64,000 bases of DNA, from NCBI GenBank assembly GCA_028023455.1, contig JAQFVV010000254.1:62001-126000 (forward strand). Direction: 5' to 3'. The position numbers and the translations under genes were made by a program. Below the pieces are notes generated by a model. The model was not told where the DNA came from and did no database searches. It worked only from the letters and a program-made list of their open reading frames with translations. The stretch's first letter is position 1. Every line of letters starts with the position of its first letter. Below are positions 33,471 through 43,780 of the stretch, piece after piece. The stretch is from Epiperipatus broadwayi. Lineage: Eukaryota > Onychophora > Udeonychophora > Euonychophora > Peripatidae.

Positions 33471-34184
33471 TATTTAAATATATAAAGAAAAACACATTTT
33501 AGTTTCAAAACATTAATTAACCCACAATGCCTACAATGTGGTACAGTAATATAAATGCTATAACTGCTATCTTATCCTATTGCTAAGAAGAGTATTTGTT
33601 TTATATAATTATAATTTCAAAATATTTATATAAAAAATATAGCCATAAAATTACAAAAATAAAAAAATAAAATTGTGTATAAGTGGATTTAGTTGACTGC
33701 TTTCTTATAATCAGTTTTTATAATGAAATAAATTTGCTTTTTATTATCATAAGCATTAATTACAAGAAATTTAATTATGGTTGGTATCATTTGTTTTTTG
33801 AAAAGTTTATTTACCCTCTATAACTCATTGGAAGCTTCAATTACTTTATTTTCATTTACATGAAATTTGACTTATTTATTATTTACAAATAGCTTTTATA
33901 ATATTTAACTTAAAATGTAGAAAAAATAGTAATCATTTGCAAAGATGGAAGAAAATTGACTGCTGTTTAGTCTACAAGTGGTTTCACATACCACTAAATC
34001 TAAAAAGGAGCATACATTTTATATTAAGCAAGCTAAATTTCAAACTAATCTGATTTTTGTAAAATATAGACTGGGGCAAATACCTGTTCAATTAAAAAAT
34101 TATATGAAATTAAGGTAATTGAAAATTTATACCAGTATGTAAAACAGATTGTAAACATTGAGATTTAAAAACTAAGTATTTTGC
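33471..34184. other. AT-rich DNA, no recognisable gene
   Basis: Nothing recognised. Confidence 0.5.
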
Positions 34185-34265
34185 TGTGATCAGGTGTGTC
34201 AGCAGTATGAGACAGCATGAATGGTTGAGGGTCATGTGAATGTCTGAGTTCAAACCGCCTATATA
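34185..34265 (+). mobile_element. Hammerhead-family repeat, 3' half only (subfamily A)
   Basis: GATCAGGTGTGTCAGCAGTA, GAGACAGCATG, GTCATGTGAATGTCTGAG, then TTCAAACCGCC and TATATA: the outer half of the family, without hammerhead or inverted partner. Confidence 0.7.
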
Positions 34266-34985
34266 AACAGAAACTATAAAAAGCCATAATATTGATAAAC
34301 TAATACTTTGAGCAATTAAATTGATTTTGAACAACAATGTAAGGAAGACTGAAGTAGTAAAAGAATTAAAAAAGTAAAATAACATCTTGTGAATCTGTTT
34401 TGGAAAGTATAATTTTAATATCATGGCTGGTCACTTCTTTACTCAGTTATTGTCATTCAGTTTTAGATCTGTTTGCTTTTAAGTTAGTGTTAGTTCTGTT
34501 TTTAGAGAGAGACTATTATAACATTTATATTGAAGCTAATAGTACCTAACTAATCAAAAAGCACTTGATATAAAATAATTATCAGACAGTATTGTAGAAT
34601 CAATCAAAATAAGTTCGAAAGTAATAATATAACTTTTTTATATCTTAACAACATGGAACCCAATATCATTTGGTGTTTAATCAATAAATGTAGCTAGAAC
34701 ATCATTCCATGAATGATCTATTTTCCAATTCCTCAGTACACAACTGGTTATTGTATGATATTGAGTTCAGCGTAAAGAATCTCACTTAACTGCCTGTTAT
34801 GACTCAAGATGATCAATGAAGAAGGAATGTTACTGTCTGGATAAGAAGAAAAATTATAACAACAACAATTATTTAAATAATATACACTAAAGGGATAAAA
34901 ACAAGCAGTTTGAGTAATAAATATATTGTCTTCTGAAAATAATTAGAGAATTCAGAAAAAATAACTCAAAATATTGCAAGATTGA
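34266..34985. other. AT-rich DNA, no recognisable gene
   Basis: Nothing recognised. Confidence 0.5.
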
Positions 34986-34990
34986 AACAA

Positions 34991-35390
34991 ACTTTTTTAT
35001 CATATCCTCTTATACACTTTAATGCAATCTTTTTTTATATATAATTTCTTCTTTATTTTGCTTATAGTTTTGACTGTCCTGCAGTCTTCATCAGTATATT
35101 CAAATATTGCACTTTAATTTTATTAATCCTTCATGTCTTTTTGTCTTTTCTTCTTCATAGAAGTTTATTATTCTTATATCTTCTCCTTTACCCTTTTTTT
35201 GTATTTCTGTTCACATATTCATATATATACATTAATTTTTTTTATCATCTCCTCAAGAAGAAATTATAAAAAAAGATTGCATTAAAGTGTACAAGAGGAG
35301 ATGATAATTTTTTTTTTAATATAGATGAATATATGAAGAGAAATGCAAAAAAAGTAAAGAAGATATAAGATTGAAGCAAATGGATCTATG
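34991..35390. repeat. Nested foldbacks of family P
   Basis: The inverted arms TCTTATACACTTTAATGCAA (near 35008) and TTGCATTAAAGTGTACAAGA (near 35276) enclose GACTGTCCTGCAGTCTTCATCAG (35072-35094). A second inversion lies on the right (CTTCTCCTTTACCC...TCATCTCCT against AGAGGAGATGAT...GTAAAGAAGAT). On the minus strand the centre reads CTGATGA, GACTG-CAGGA-CAGTC, AAAAC. Confidence 0.8.
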
Positions 35391-36445
35391 TAATCAATTA
35401 ACTGTAAGCAAGTTCTTCAAAGGAAAATATGTGCATATATTAAAAAGATATCTTTTATACATATGTATAGACATGCACTGCAAACTTAGATTTATCAAAC
35501 ATTTCTTTTTTATTATTTAATTCTACCAAAAATCACAATTTGAAATAATTGAATGAAAAAAAAAATCGTTTTTCTTTATATATTTTTATTTTTTCGTATT
35601 TCATTTGTTTTATTTAATTAATCTCTATTATGTGCTGGTCAATCTTTTCTATACAAACTTATTATTTAGCCTAGCGAAATAATTAGATTAATTGTTAATA
35701 AATTTTATTGTAAAAAAAGAAATATAATATAAGTGAAAGCTTAGAATGATTAAATTATATTTTATTTCAAACACATTTTAATTTCCAGATTTTATTGTAC
35801 TAAGATTTATTTCAATTATCCATTGAAGATTATTATTACTAAAATTATTTTTATGTATTAATCAAATACATTTTCTCTCTGGAATATACATTATTTTTCT
35901 ACATATATATGAGGACGCCAGTAGAAGAAACCGGTCTGGGATTGGGGATATTCTGCCAAGCTTGTTAACAGCTTATTTGCAAGTTCTCTATATAATATAT
36001 GTGTATGTGTGCACACGTGTTTGCGCACGCATGTGTAATTATCTATGAACTCATAATCCATGTTTGGGATTAAGTCTAGTAATAAGATATAAGTGTATGT
36101 GGAAGAGTTGAGGCTAGAGCTGTTTTGGTGGTTAATCAATCTAAAATTTAGATTATAGACATTCTGAGATAAATCAGAGTTAATTTTATTCAACATTGCA
36201 AATAGATATTATAAAGTTTTGATTAGAATAAATCAAATTTAAACATTTAAGTTTTATCTTCCAGATATCTTACACCTATTATTTTTTTTAAAAAAGCTAT
36301 TTTTGAGTTTGTGAATAATCATTAAAGTTATAAACTCTGCAGAATGTTTGACCCCCAAAATTGTGGTTGTCTGTAGACATATTAATTTCTAAGAAGTTTT
36401 AATGAAACCCATAAACACTTTATAGCTTATGATGTGTAACTCTAA
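35391..36445. other. AT-rich DNA, no recognisable gene
   Basis: GAAACCGGTCTGGGATTGGGGATATTCTGCC-like text near 35928-35958 faintly resembles the family C core. Otherwise nothing. Confidence 0.45.
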
Positions 36446-36449
36446 GAAT

Positions 36450-36860
36450 TTAAACCTATTTGTATAACAAACCAATGTGAATGCATTCCTAAGATAATTT
36501 ACAGGCTAGATTTCTAAAGAATCATTTAAATAAATCTGTAAATAATTACCACCCTTTGTTATATCAATTCAGATTTGTTTGTTCTAGGAATAGGTTTATA
36601 TTCTTAATATTACACATTTAATATACCATATTATTATTTATATGCTCATTAAAAATCTTTAAAATTTCATCTAAATTAATATTTGAAACTGTATGTTGAT
36701 TTGGTTAATATATTTTTAAAAATCACCACTAGTTGAAAATTTCAGGACCTTCGAGATATCAACATCTTTTATCTAACAATATAGATAGGCATTGATATAA
36801 CAAAAGGTGGACATTTATTTGCAACTTTATTTGATATGTGAGTATTAGTTCTGCAACATA
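36450..36860 (+). repeat. Dispersed repeat D copy
   Basis: Shares ordered words with 50930-51290, such as AATTTCATCTAAATTAATATTTGA, CTTTTATCTAACA and ATATAACAAAAGGTGG. Shorter pieces occur at 39224-39320 and 51297-51410. It is non-coding and of unknown class. Confidence 0.65.
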
Positions 36861-38045
36861 GAAGAGATAGGAGCCTTTTCATATTCACAATAAATGTGTA
36901 ATCTTGCAATGACATCAAATTGAAAAAAGTAAACACTGCGATTTATATTGAAAACATATTTCTTTTTTTCAAAATGTGGTTTTCTTCATGATATTTCAAT
37001 ATTTATTTCAGTTATTGTCCAGATTTCTTTCTGATAAGATCTATTGCATTGTTTATATTTGTGAATAACTTTTTCATTTGATTTTAATTGAGTGAGTGTA
37101 AAGTGGGGTTCACTCACAAACCATTGAAAGACTATGGGATTCCACAATATGGTGAAATAAACAGCAATGAGGGACATCAAGGCAACATTTTGACTCATAT
37201 TTGCCTGAATTTATGTGGCATAGATTACACAAAAATTATGACACATTTTTTTGTGTACTCAACAATATTAAAGAATTTTTTCCACCAGGTTGAAAAGTGG
37301 CAATAAAAGTGTTATAATTTATATTTTTTTATTGTTGTGAATTTTTTTTTTTAAATAAAATTTTATTAGCATTTTTGAGGAAAATCATGACACACCTTGC
37401 AATCACATGCCTATTTGGAGGTGAGTGAGGACATTTTCAATTCAGTTCTCCATTTTCTGTTGTAAAATTAAATTTCAATTTGACTGTTTGAACGCGATGA
37501 ATTCCTGCTATTTATTACAGGGTAAGTAGCATATGTGAATTTTTTGTGTATAATATTTAAAAAAATTATAATTTAATTATTGTTTTGTGCATATGCAAAG
37601 TAACATTTGGTAGTTGTGTAATGGTGTCTTTTATTTAATATATTTTTGGAGGCCAAGAAAATGTAGTTTTTAAAATAACAAATATTTGGTTTAAAATGTT
37701 TTAATTACCCATTTCTTCTTCAAAATCATACATATGTTTACTTTTTTTTATAGTTGTAGTTGTGTGTGAACATGTTATTTTTAGCCCTGCAAACCAGTAT
37801 TTGACATGCGCTGCCTTTTTATATTTGTGTCAATCTGTGATAACTTTGTAAATCTTGTGAAAATTTCATGTTCAAGATCCATGTATACATTAGTTTTTCA
37901 CAGATCTTGTGAAAAATATTGTGTACAAGATCTGTGTACACATTATTTTGGTCAGATCACAAGATAGTAAAGTAATCAGTGGATTGAAATGAAAGTTGAA
38001 AAGGCATGGCATGACTAATACTGTATTACAAGACTAATAGTTAAA
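36861..38045. other. AT-rich DNA with one unrecognised short frame
   Basis: A 72-codon plus frame at 37088-37306 (starts MSECKVGFTHKPLKDYG) is less AT-biased than its surroundings but carries no motif I recognise. It overlaps a minus frame of similar length. No splice or promoter context can be argued. Treated as non-coding. Confidence 0.4.
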
Positions 38046-38049
38046 CAAA

Positions 38050-39222
38050 ATTTTACCAGGATAATTACAATTTGTCTACAGAGAACATTGGATTTCCACC
38101 AACCAAGAGAACAAGCTGGATTTAAAAGTGGTTTTAGCACAGAAGATCATATTCAGGTATTGAGAGAAGTTATAAAAAGGACAAATAAATATGAGTTGCC
38201 ATTATGCTTTGGATTTGTAGATTATGAAAAGGTATTTGATCCTATAAACATTTCTTCAGTGATTAAAGCATTGGATCATCAAGGTGTAGATCCAGAATGT
38301 TGTCATATTTTAAAGAATATTTATAAAAATGCAACAGCAACAATAAGATTACATAATGATACTGGGAAAATCAACATTGAGAAGAGTGTAAGACAGGGTG
38401 ACTCCTTATCTCCAAAACTTTTTACAGGAATCCTGCGAGAAGTATTTTGTAGATTAAAATGGGAAGCCAAAGGAGTGAAAGTAAATAGAGATTGTTTAAG
38501 TCATTTAGATTTTGCAGATGATGTAGATGTTTTTGCAAATAATGCTTCAGAGCTGCAGGAAATATTGCAGGAGTTATCAGATGAAAGTAGAACTAAAGAT
38601 AAATGTTTAAAAGACTAAAGTAATGTTTAATGGATTGTCTCAAAATATAAAAATAAAGATTGATTATGATGAGTTAGAAGAGGTTAACAGCTACAAATAC
38701 CTTGGTCAGATTATTAATGCAGATGGAGATGAAATTAATCATAGAATTAAACTTGGTTGGAGTGATTTTGGCAAAAATAACTTGATACTAAAAGGAAATA
38801 TGCCTTTGTGTTTGAAAAAGAAGGTTTTTAATAAATGTGTTTTACCAGTTCTTACTTATGAATCTGACACTTGGACACTTAATAGAAGAGCAATACAAAG
38901 ACTTCAGACCACTCAAGGAAGTTGGTGAGATGCGTATTGGGAATAACAAACAGGTGTTACTGACCTCATTGAAAAAATTAAAAGGCTGAAGTGGAGTTGA
39001 GCTGGACATATTGCTAGAAGAGATGATAATAGATGGACAATTGAAATCTTAAACTGAATTCCAAAAAGACCCAGAAAGAGACCACATGTGAGATGGATCG
39101 ATGAAATAAGAAAGTGTGCAGGGGTGATGTGTAGAAGAGAAGCTAAAGATTGGAGAAGATAGATTGAACTTGGAGAGATCTTCATCCTGCATTGGATTGA
39201 TAATGGTTGATGATGATGATGA
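38050..39222 (+). pseudogene. RTE-type reverse transcriptase pseudogene
   Basis: Covers the RT palm to the C-terminus of an RTE-like ORF. The first open frame (38088-38618, 176 codons) carries the fingers/palm word AGFKSGFSTEDHI, the VRQGDSLSPKLF motif and the catalytic LDFADD (near 38505-38522). A small deletion near 38590-38610 shifts the frame. The second frame (38623-38928, 101 codons) has SYKYLGQIIN, with three residues missing after INADG, and PVLTYESDTWTLN. A further deletion near 38930 removes about 40 bases relative to the copy at 47736, and the RPRKRPHVRW tail follows with several stops. It ends in a GATGATGATGATG tail. The endonuclease and the first RT motifs are absent (5' truncated). 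Not active. Confidence 0.9.
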
Positions 39223-39223
39223 C

Positions 39224-39320
39224 CCTTTATTTAAATGATTCTTTATAAATTTAACTTAAAAATTATCTTAGTAACATATTTGGATTTGTTTATTCCACAT
39301 ATTGACTTTTTTGGCTATAT
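39224..39320 (+). repeat. Dispersed repeat D fragment
   Basis: Sits immediately after the RTE tail. TTTATTTAAATGATTCTTTA and TATTTGGATTTGTTTATTCC match the 50930-51350 repeat. Confidence 0.5.
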
Positions 39321-39384
39321 TTTAGTAGCATAAATTCAGCATTCAGCATGAAAGTTGTTTGGATATTAAATGTACAAATTACAC

Positions 39385-40090
39385 ATAGACTAAACTCTCC
39401 ATACCATAGCACCACTCAGTGCAAGCCAGAGTTATCAATAAATACAAGAAGGTTGTATCCACTCTCCATACCATAGCACCACTCAGTGCAAGCCAGAGTT
39501 ATCAATGAATACAAGAAGGTTGTATCCATTGATTACTCTGGCTTGCACTGAATGTCGCTACTGTATAGAGAGTTTATCTATGGTAAACAGCTTGTCTAAG
39601 CATAAAGAATAGTGATCATATGATGTTTAGTTGTTTAATACCAATCCTCCACAATAGGATTATGGTGACTGTGATTATTAAAGAACCAAAGACATTAAAA
39701 TGTACGGATGCTGAACTGAGTTCAGATCTATATGACTGTACAAGCTAATAAGCTTGAATTGAAAACATTATTGTGTTTTTATTTTAAAGTCAAAACCTTT
39801 AGTTAGATAATAAGATAATAAGTGATTGTTAGAGGATTGTATTAGATCCTAAAATCTAAGGGCAGTGTTCTCAGATCTAAAGCTTCTCATTCATGAACGG
39901 CATAAACTAGAAATTAGTCTGGGAATATTGGATGAGTAGGCACTAGACAGGAATTGTTATGCATAAATCTTCTTGTATCCATTGTTAATATGGCTTGCAC
40001 TGAGTGGCACTACTGCATGGAATTTAGACTATGTGTAAACAGCTTGTGTAAGCATAAAAAATAGTGATCATATGGTGTTTAATGATCATG
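39385..40090 (+). repeat. Repeat family C with stuttered palindrome and tandem unit
   Basis: The left part, CTCTCCATACCATAGCACCA...GAAGGTTGTATCCA, occurs twice in direct orientation (about 39398-39464 and 39465-39530). It is then followed by its inverted complement ending ACTGTATAGAGAGTTT (to about 39575). A full unit follows: AACAGCTTGTCTAAGCATAA at about 39587 and AACAGCTTGTGTAAGCATAA at about 40040, giving a unit length near 453. No coding content. Confidence 0.82.
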
Positions 40091-40189
40091 TATAGATTAT
40101 TTACTGATATCCCATTAATATTGTTTAGTATTTATAAATAGCCAATTTCTATAGTTTAATTGCTGTGTCAATGCTGAACAATGATAAGT

Positions 40190-40400
40190 ATATGTGTAAG
40201 AGATTATAGTCTGGGTTAACTGAAGAATGCTTGTTTAGCACAAAATGTTTGTCTTAGTGATCACACATCTTTTCCATATGTCTTTGGTCAAATGTTTATG
40301 ACTACATCTCTCCACAAGATGTTAAAAGTAGATAGAAACCAGTCCCACCTTGTGTGAGAGTAGTATAGTGTAAATTACACTTTAGAAATATGATTGTTTG
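40190..40400 (+). mobile_element. Hammerhead-family repeat (subfamily B)
   Basis: Begins GTGTAAGAGATTATAGTCTG, then a decayed hammerhead at 40216-40257 and the subfamily B tail (CTCTCCACAAGATGTTAAAA, CCAGTCCCACCTTGTGTGAG, AGTATAGTG). It is a single orientation with no inverted partner. Confidence 0.75.
40216..40257 (+). ncRNA. Decayed hammerhead ribozyme motif with altered stem I
   Basis: TTAA, CTGAAGA (allowed at the variable position 7), ATGCT-TGTTT-AGCAC, AAAA (G12 lost), TGTTTG, TC, TTAG. Stem I changed from CCAA/TTGG to TTAA/TTAG and still pairs (one G-U). The core G12 change predicts inactivity. Confidence 0.5.
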
Positions 40401-40611
40401 GTCTTAATTATACTTTCTATTATTTTTTATGCATTTTAAGAATTACAATTTAACTTCTAAACTCCAATATTATTCATAATTTTGTTATTAAGTTTATGAA
40501 AAATATATGTAAAATACAACTAAGATTATTTCTGAATATATGTACCACATACTTTTATTTTTAGTTGCATAACATCAAGAATACTGAGAAAATTGAAGAA
40601 AGTGTATTTTC

Positions 40612-42227
40612 TTCACACCTAACATATCCATCCCTCAGGGCTCTCCACTGAGCACTTTGTTGTTCACTGCATTTCTGAATCCTGTCTTGTTCAGGCTAGA
40701 ACATGACCTCCCTGGCATCCTCATTCCTGCACTGGGCAAAGGCATCAAATGCCTTGCTTATGTAGATGATGTGATTGTCTTCCTTCCCTCAGTTGATCTC
40801 ATCCTGAGGCTTCAACAGATCCTCACCTGGTACACCAAAACACAGAGGCTGAAATTTAGCAGTGATAAATCAGTGGCCTGGCAACTATCATCTGGTAAAC
40901 AAATCCCTTCCACCTTCAATGCCAAGCCACACAACTTTCTTGGATTCCCCCTCATGCTGTCTCCCAAGGACATGAGGGTATGGGTCCAAACCACACTGTA
41001 TCAAAGCATATCAGCCACCCTTAGTGCTATCACAGGCATCTACCTCACTTTACGAGAAAGTCACCTTCCTCAATCTTCCAGTGTTTCCTAAAATAACATA
41101 TTACCTCCCCTTTATTCTACCTACAAATTCCTTTATGTTCAAAATCAATTCCCTTTGCACCCATTTTCTCTGGGACAGAAAGGTGGTAGCCATCAGCCTT
41201 AAAAGAACTTGGTTTTTCTAAAAACTTCAATGTGTTGGGCCTGCACTCTATTGATACTCTTTTGATCCAGAGATCTCACAACCTTATACTCATACTCCTA
41301 AGTCATTTTCCTGCCAACCTTGTGCATATCCTTATCACACCCACTGACACTCCTCCTTCCAGTGGCAGGCCCATGTCATGGACCACACTCATTGCCAACA
41401 TCCTTCAAAAGGCTGCTAGACTCAGACCACAGACTTCTCCATTGTATCCCCTACATTACTCAAACTTATTAATGCTCAATTAATCCGCAAATTCAAAAGG
41501 TGGTCCCTTGAGGCAAAATTCCTTGATTTCCTTCTCAAAATCAATCCTCATTTTCCACAAATCAATTTTTGGTCAACCATAGGGGCTTCACCAAGATCTC
41601 TCCTGTATGCCAGCTCTGTAAAACTGACAATGAAACCCTCCAGCACTTTGTACTTAAATGTCCCTTTCTGCTTGGAGTGAAACATGTCATCAACTCCTGC
41701 CTTTCCTTGCACAGGAATATCCTCTTTAACCTCTAAGAATCCATAGAAACAAGGCTCTTTGCAGCTATTAGATTTTTTCCTCATCTTGCACTCTGGTTGC
41801 TCTGATGTGCCATTATTTTTGACCAGAGGGTACACTCAGTGAATCAAAAGCTATTGGACCTAATTCGCTCTCTCAAAACCAGAGATACCAAACTAGCCCC
41901 ACTTTCACTCCTCACAGACACTTGGGCAATCTTCCAACTCCCATCCTCTCAGCCTCTTTCATAGGACTCAATCATTCAAATATTTGTGACCCATGCGGTG
42001 CTTGCTCAACGAAGACATGCATCTTGGACTGGCCTTGACTACACACCATTTTCTCCTTTCCATTTCCCATTCCCTTTTCATATGTATCCTTCCCCTCTTA
42101 CCATGTTGTTTCTGAAATTTCAATTTATCATATAATCACTCCCTTGTAAACCTTTTTCTAACTGTATTTGTATCTGTTTTTGTTTTTTTTTGTGAATAAA
42201 CATTCATCACTGAGAGAAAAAAAAAGT
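40612..42227 (+). pseudogene. L1/Tx1-like non-LTR retrotransposon, 5'-truncated, compositionally distinct
   Basis: Begins inside the RT domain: IPQGSPLSTLLFTAF (from about 40633), then CLAYVDDVIVF (catalytic YVDD near 40755-40790). Frame 40657-41091 gives 144 codons; a frameshift then leads to 41024-41221 (FLNLPVFPKITYYLPF, HFLWDRK). Further downstream a zinc knuckle CQLCKTDNETLQHFVLKC (CX2CX8HX4C, about 41609-41664) is open. A stop interrupts the end near 41735. The 3' UTR holds AATAAA near 42194 and an A run at 42217-42227, so the insertion ends in a poly(A) tail. The stretch is visibly richer in G and C than its neighbours. It is a dead copy, because the endonuclease and early RT are missing. 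Confidence 0.82.
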
Positions 42228-42600
42228 AATTTTTTAACTTTTATTTAGTAGACTTATGCGAAAAAAATTGTTTCTTTAATTTTTATTCATTAATTTTTTT
42301 GTCTATGAAAAAAATAAATAACTCGTTGGGGGGGGGGGAATCCATATTAATAGAGAAAGTTAGTCATATTGTTATAAAGGTATTTGATGACATTATTTAC
42401 TAGCGCAGTTCTTTTAGTAATTAATCGGATAGTAATCAACTGTCTACACATCCACTGTTTAATCATATTACTAACTCTATGATGTTATACAGAATATGCA
42501 GGAAACTCTTAAACCAAAGTGCAAGAAGAGATGTTAAAAAAATTAAGAATGTTTGTTTTATAATAAAAAGATAATACATTGTACAGGCTCAAACCTGCAT
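42228..42600. other. AT-rich DNA with a G homopolymer
   Basis: A run of about ten G lies at 42327-42338. No gene recognised. Confidence 0.5.
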
Positions 42601-42718
42601 TTATATATGTAATATATACGGGATTTGAACCCAGACATTCACATGATCCACTACTCTCAGTGTCATCTCATATTGCTGACCTACCTGATCACACACATGT
42701 TGAAAAGATAAATAATCA

Positions 42719-42760
42719 CCAATATCCGTATTTCATGCTAAACCAGCAATCATAGGTTGT
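42719..42760 (-). ncRNA. Hammerhead ribozyme motif, core damaged
   Basis: Minus strand: ACAA, CCTATGA (for CTGATGA), TTGCT-GGTTT-AGCAT, GAAA intact, TACGGA, TA, TTGG. The two substitutions in the first core strand should abolish activity. Confidence 0.6.
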
Positions 42761-42782
42761 TCTAGATTACTATCTCCACCAT

Positions 42783-42831
42783 ATACCAACTGATGATTGC
42801 TGGTTTAGCATGAAATATGTATATTGGTGAT
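42783..42831 (+). ncRNA. Type I hammerhead ribozyme candidate with complete core
   Basis: ACCAA (42785-42789) pairs with TTGGT (42824-42828), extended by AT/AT with one bulged G, as stem I. CTGATGA is at 42790-42796. Stem II TGCT (42798-42801) pairs with AGCA (42807-42810), loop GGTTT, with a T/T mismatch next to the core. GAAA is at 42812-42815. Stem III TATGTA (42816-42821) can form only two or three pairs. UA is at 42822-42823, so cleavage is predicted after A42823. The very short stem III resembles metazoan retrozyme and newt-satellite hammerheads, which act best as dimers (established knowledge). Activity is unproven, and the mismatch in stem II may weaken it. Confidence 0.75.
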
Positions 42832-42935
42832 TATTTATTTTTCAACATGTGTGTGATCAGGTGGGTCAGCAATATGAGATGGCATTGAGAGTAGTGGGTC
42901 ATGTGAAAGTTGGAGCTTGAGTCCCGAATAAAAAG

Positions 42936-43620
42936 TTAAAAATATTTAGGATATTAATAACAAAATAAGTGATTTCTCAATCAATTTTTTTCTAATTTAT
43001 ATGTTTTTTTTTTTAAATATGTAATTAAAAACAATGGGAGAGTCCTCATAAAAATTGTTCAAAAAAATATTCAACATGTGACTAAAAAAAAGAAAAATAT
43101 CAGTAGAAGTTGGAATACTGCTCATATTAAAAGAAAAAAAGTGAAAAATCCATCTCTGAATAAATAAAAAATTTCGAAAAAGAATGGATTGATGCTATCA
43201 GATTTGTCAGATATTTAATATCATATATCATGCAGTACACATTTTCCCAATATTATTTATACTATTCAGAGAATGTCATTGTAATTAGTGAAAATAACCG
43301 CAACAGATACTTTAATGGGGCAAATATGAATGCCTGATGTTTTACCATAAAAATAAGTCAGCACACATACTCAAATCAACACTTCTTGCAAAGGTTTCTC
43401 TGATAGATAGAAAGTTCTTATAAAAGATGTTAATTTATGATTCCTGTGAACATGAAAAAGCTACAGTAACTAATTATTATGAATATTTATAGTAAAATTT
43501 TCAATCTTATAGGATCACCTTTCAGTCAAACTTTAGAAGACAATTGAAAAATCAGATAATTTTTTGTAGCATCTGTATATAACTCTAACATATTTACTTG
43601 ACAGTTTTGTTGAAATTGTA
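42936..43620. other. AT-rich DNA, no recognisable gene
   Basis: Nothing recognised. Confidence 0.5.
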
Positions 43621-43624
43621 AACT

Positions 43625-43780
43625 GATTTCCAAGAGATTTTAAGAGACCTAGAATGAGACTGCGTGTGAGATGAATGGTTGAAAAAAAAAATTAAATCGT
43701 AGAAAAATGAAAAAGCTACGTTTTAAATAAACTTGGATAAACTTTCATTGCGTTGGACTGGTAATGCTTAATCGTTTTAG
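43625..43780 (+). pseudogene. Highly diverged RTE C-terminal fragment
   Basis: CCAAGAGATTTTAAGAGACC, GTGTGAGATGAATGG and GGACTGGTAATG line up with the terminal 150 bases of the longer RTE copies. No frame left. Confidence 0.6.

Larger units (their letters stand above)
42608..42935. mobile_element. Hammerhead-family foldback (subfamily A), best preserved copy
   Basis: The outer ends are inverted: GGGATTTGAACCCAG at about 42620 against GGAGCTTGAGTCCCG at about 42911. Each arm holds the body words (GATCACACACATGTTGAAAAG and its complement) and a hammerhead unit: minus 42719-42760 and plus 42785-42828. The minus arm has an extra CTAGATTACTATCTCCACC stretch at the centre that the plus arm lacks. 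Confidence 0.88.

Noticed and set aside
37088-37306. Short host exon or small protein
   Set aside because: No recognised domain, no splice context, and an overlapping frame of equal length on the other strand.
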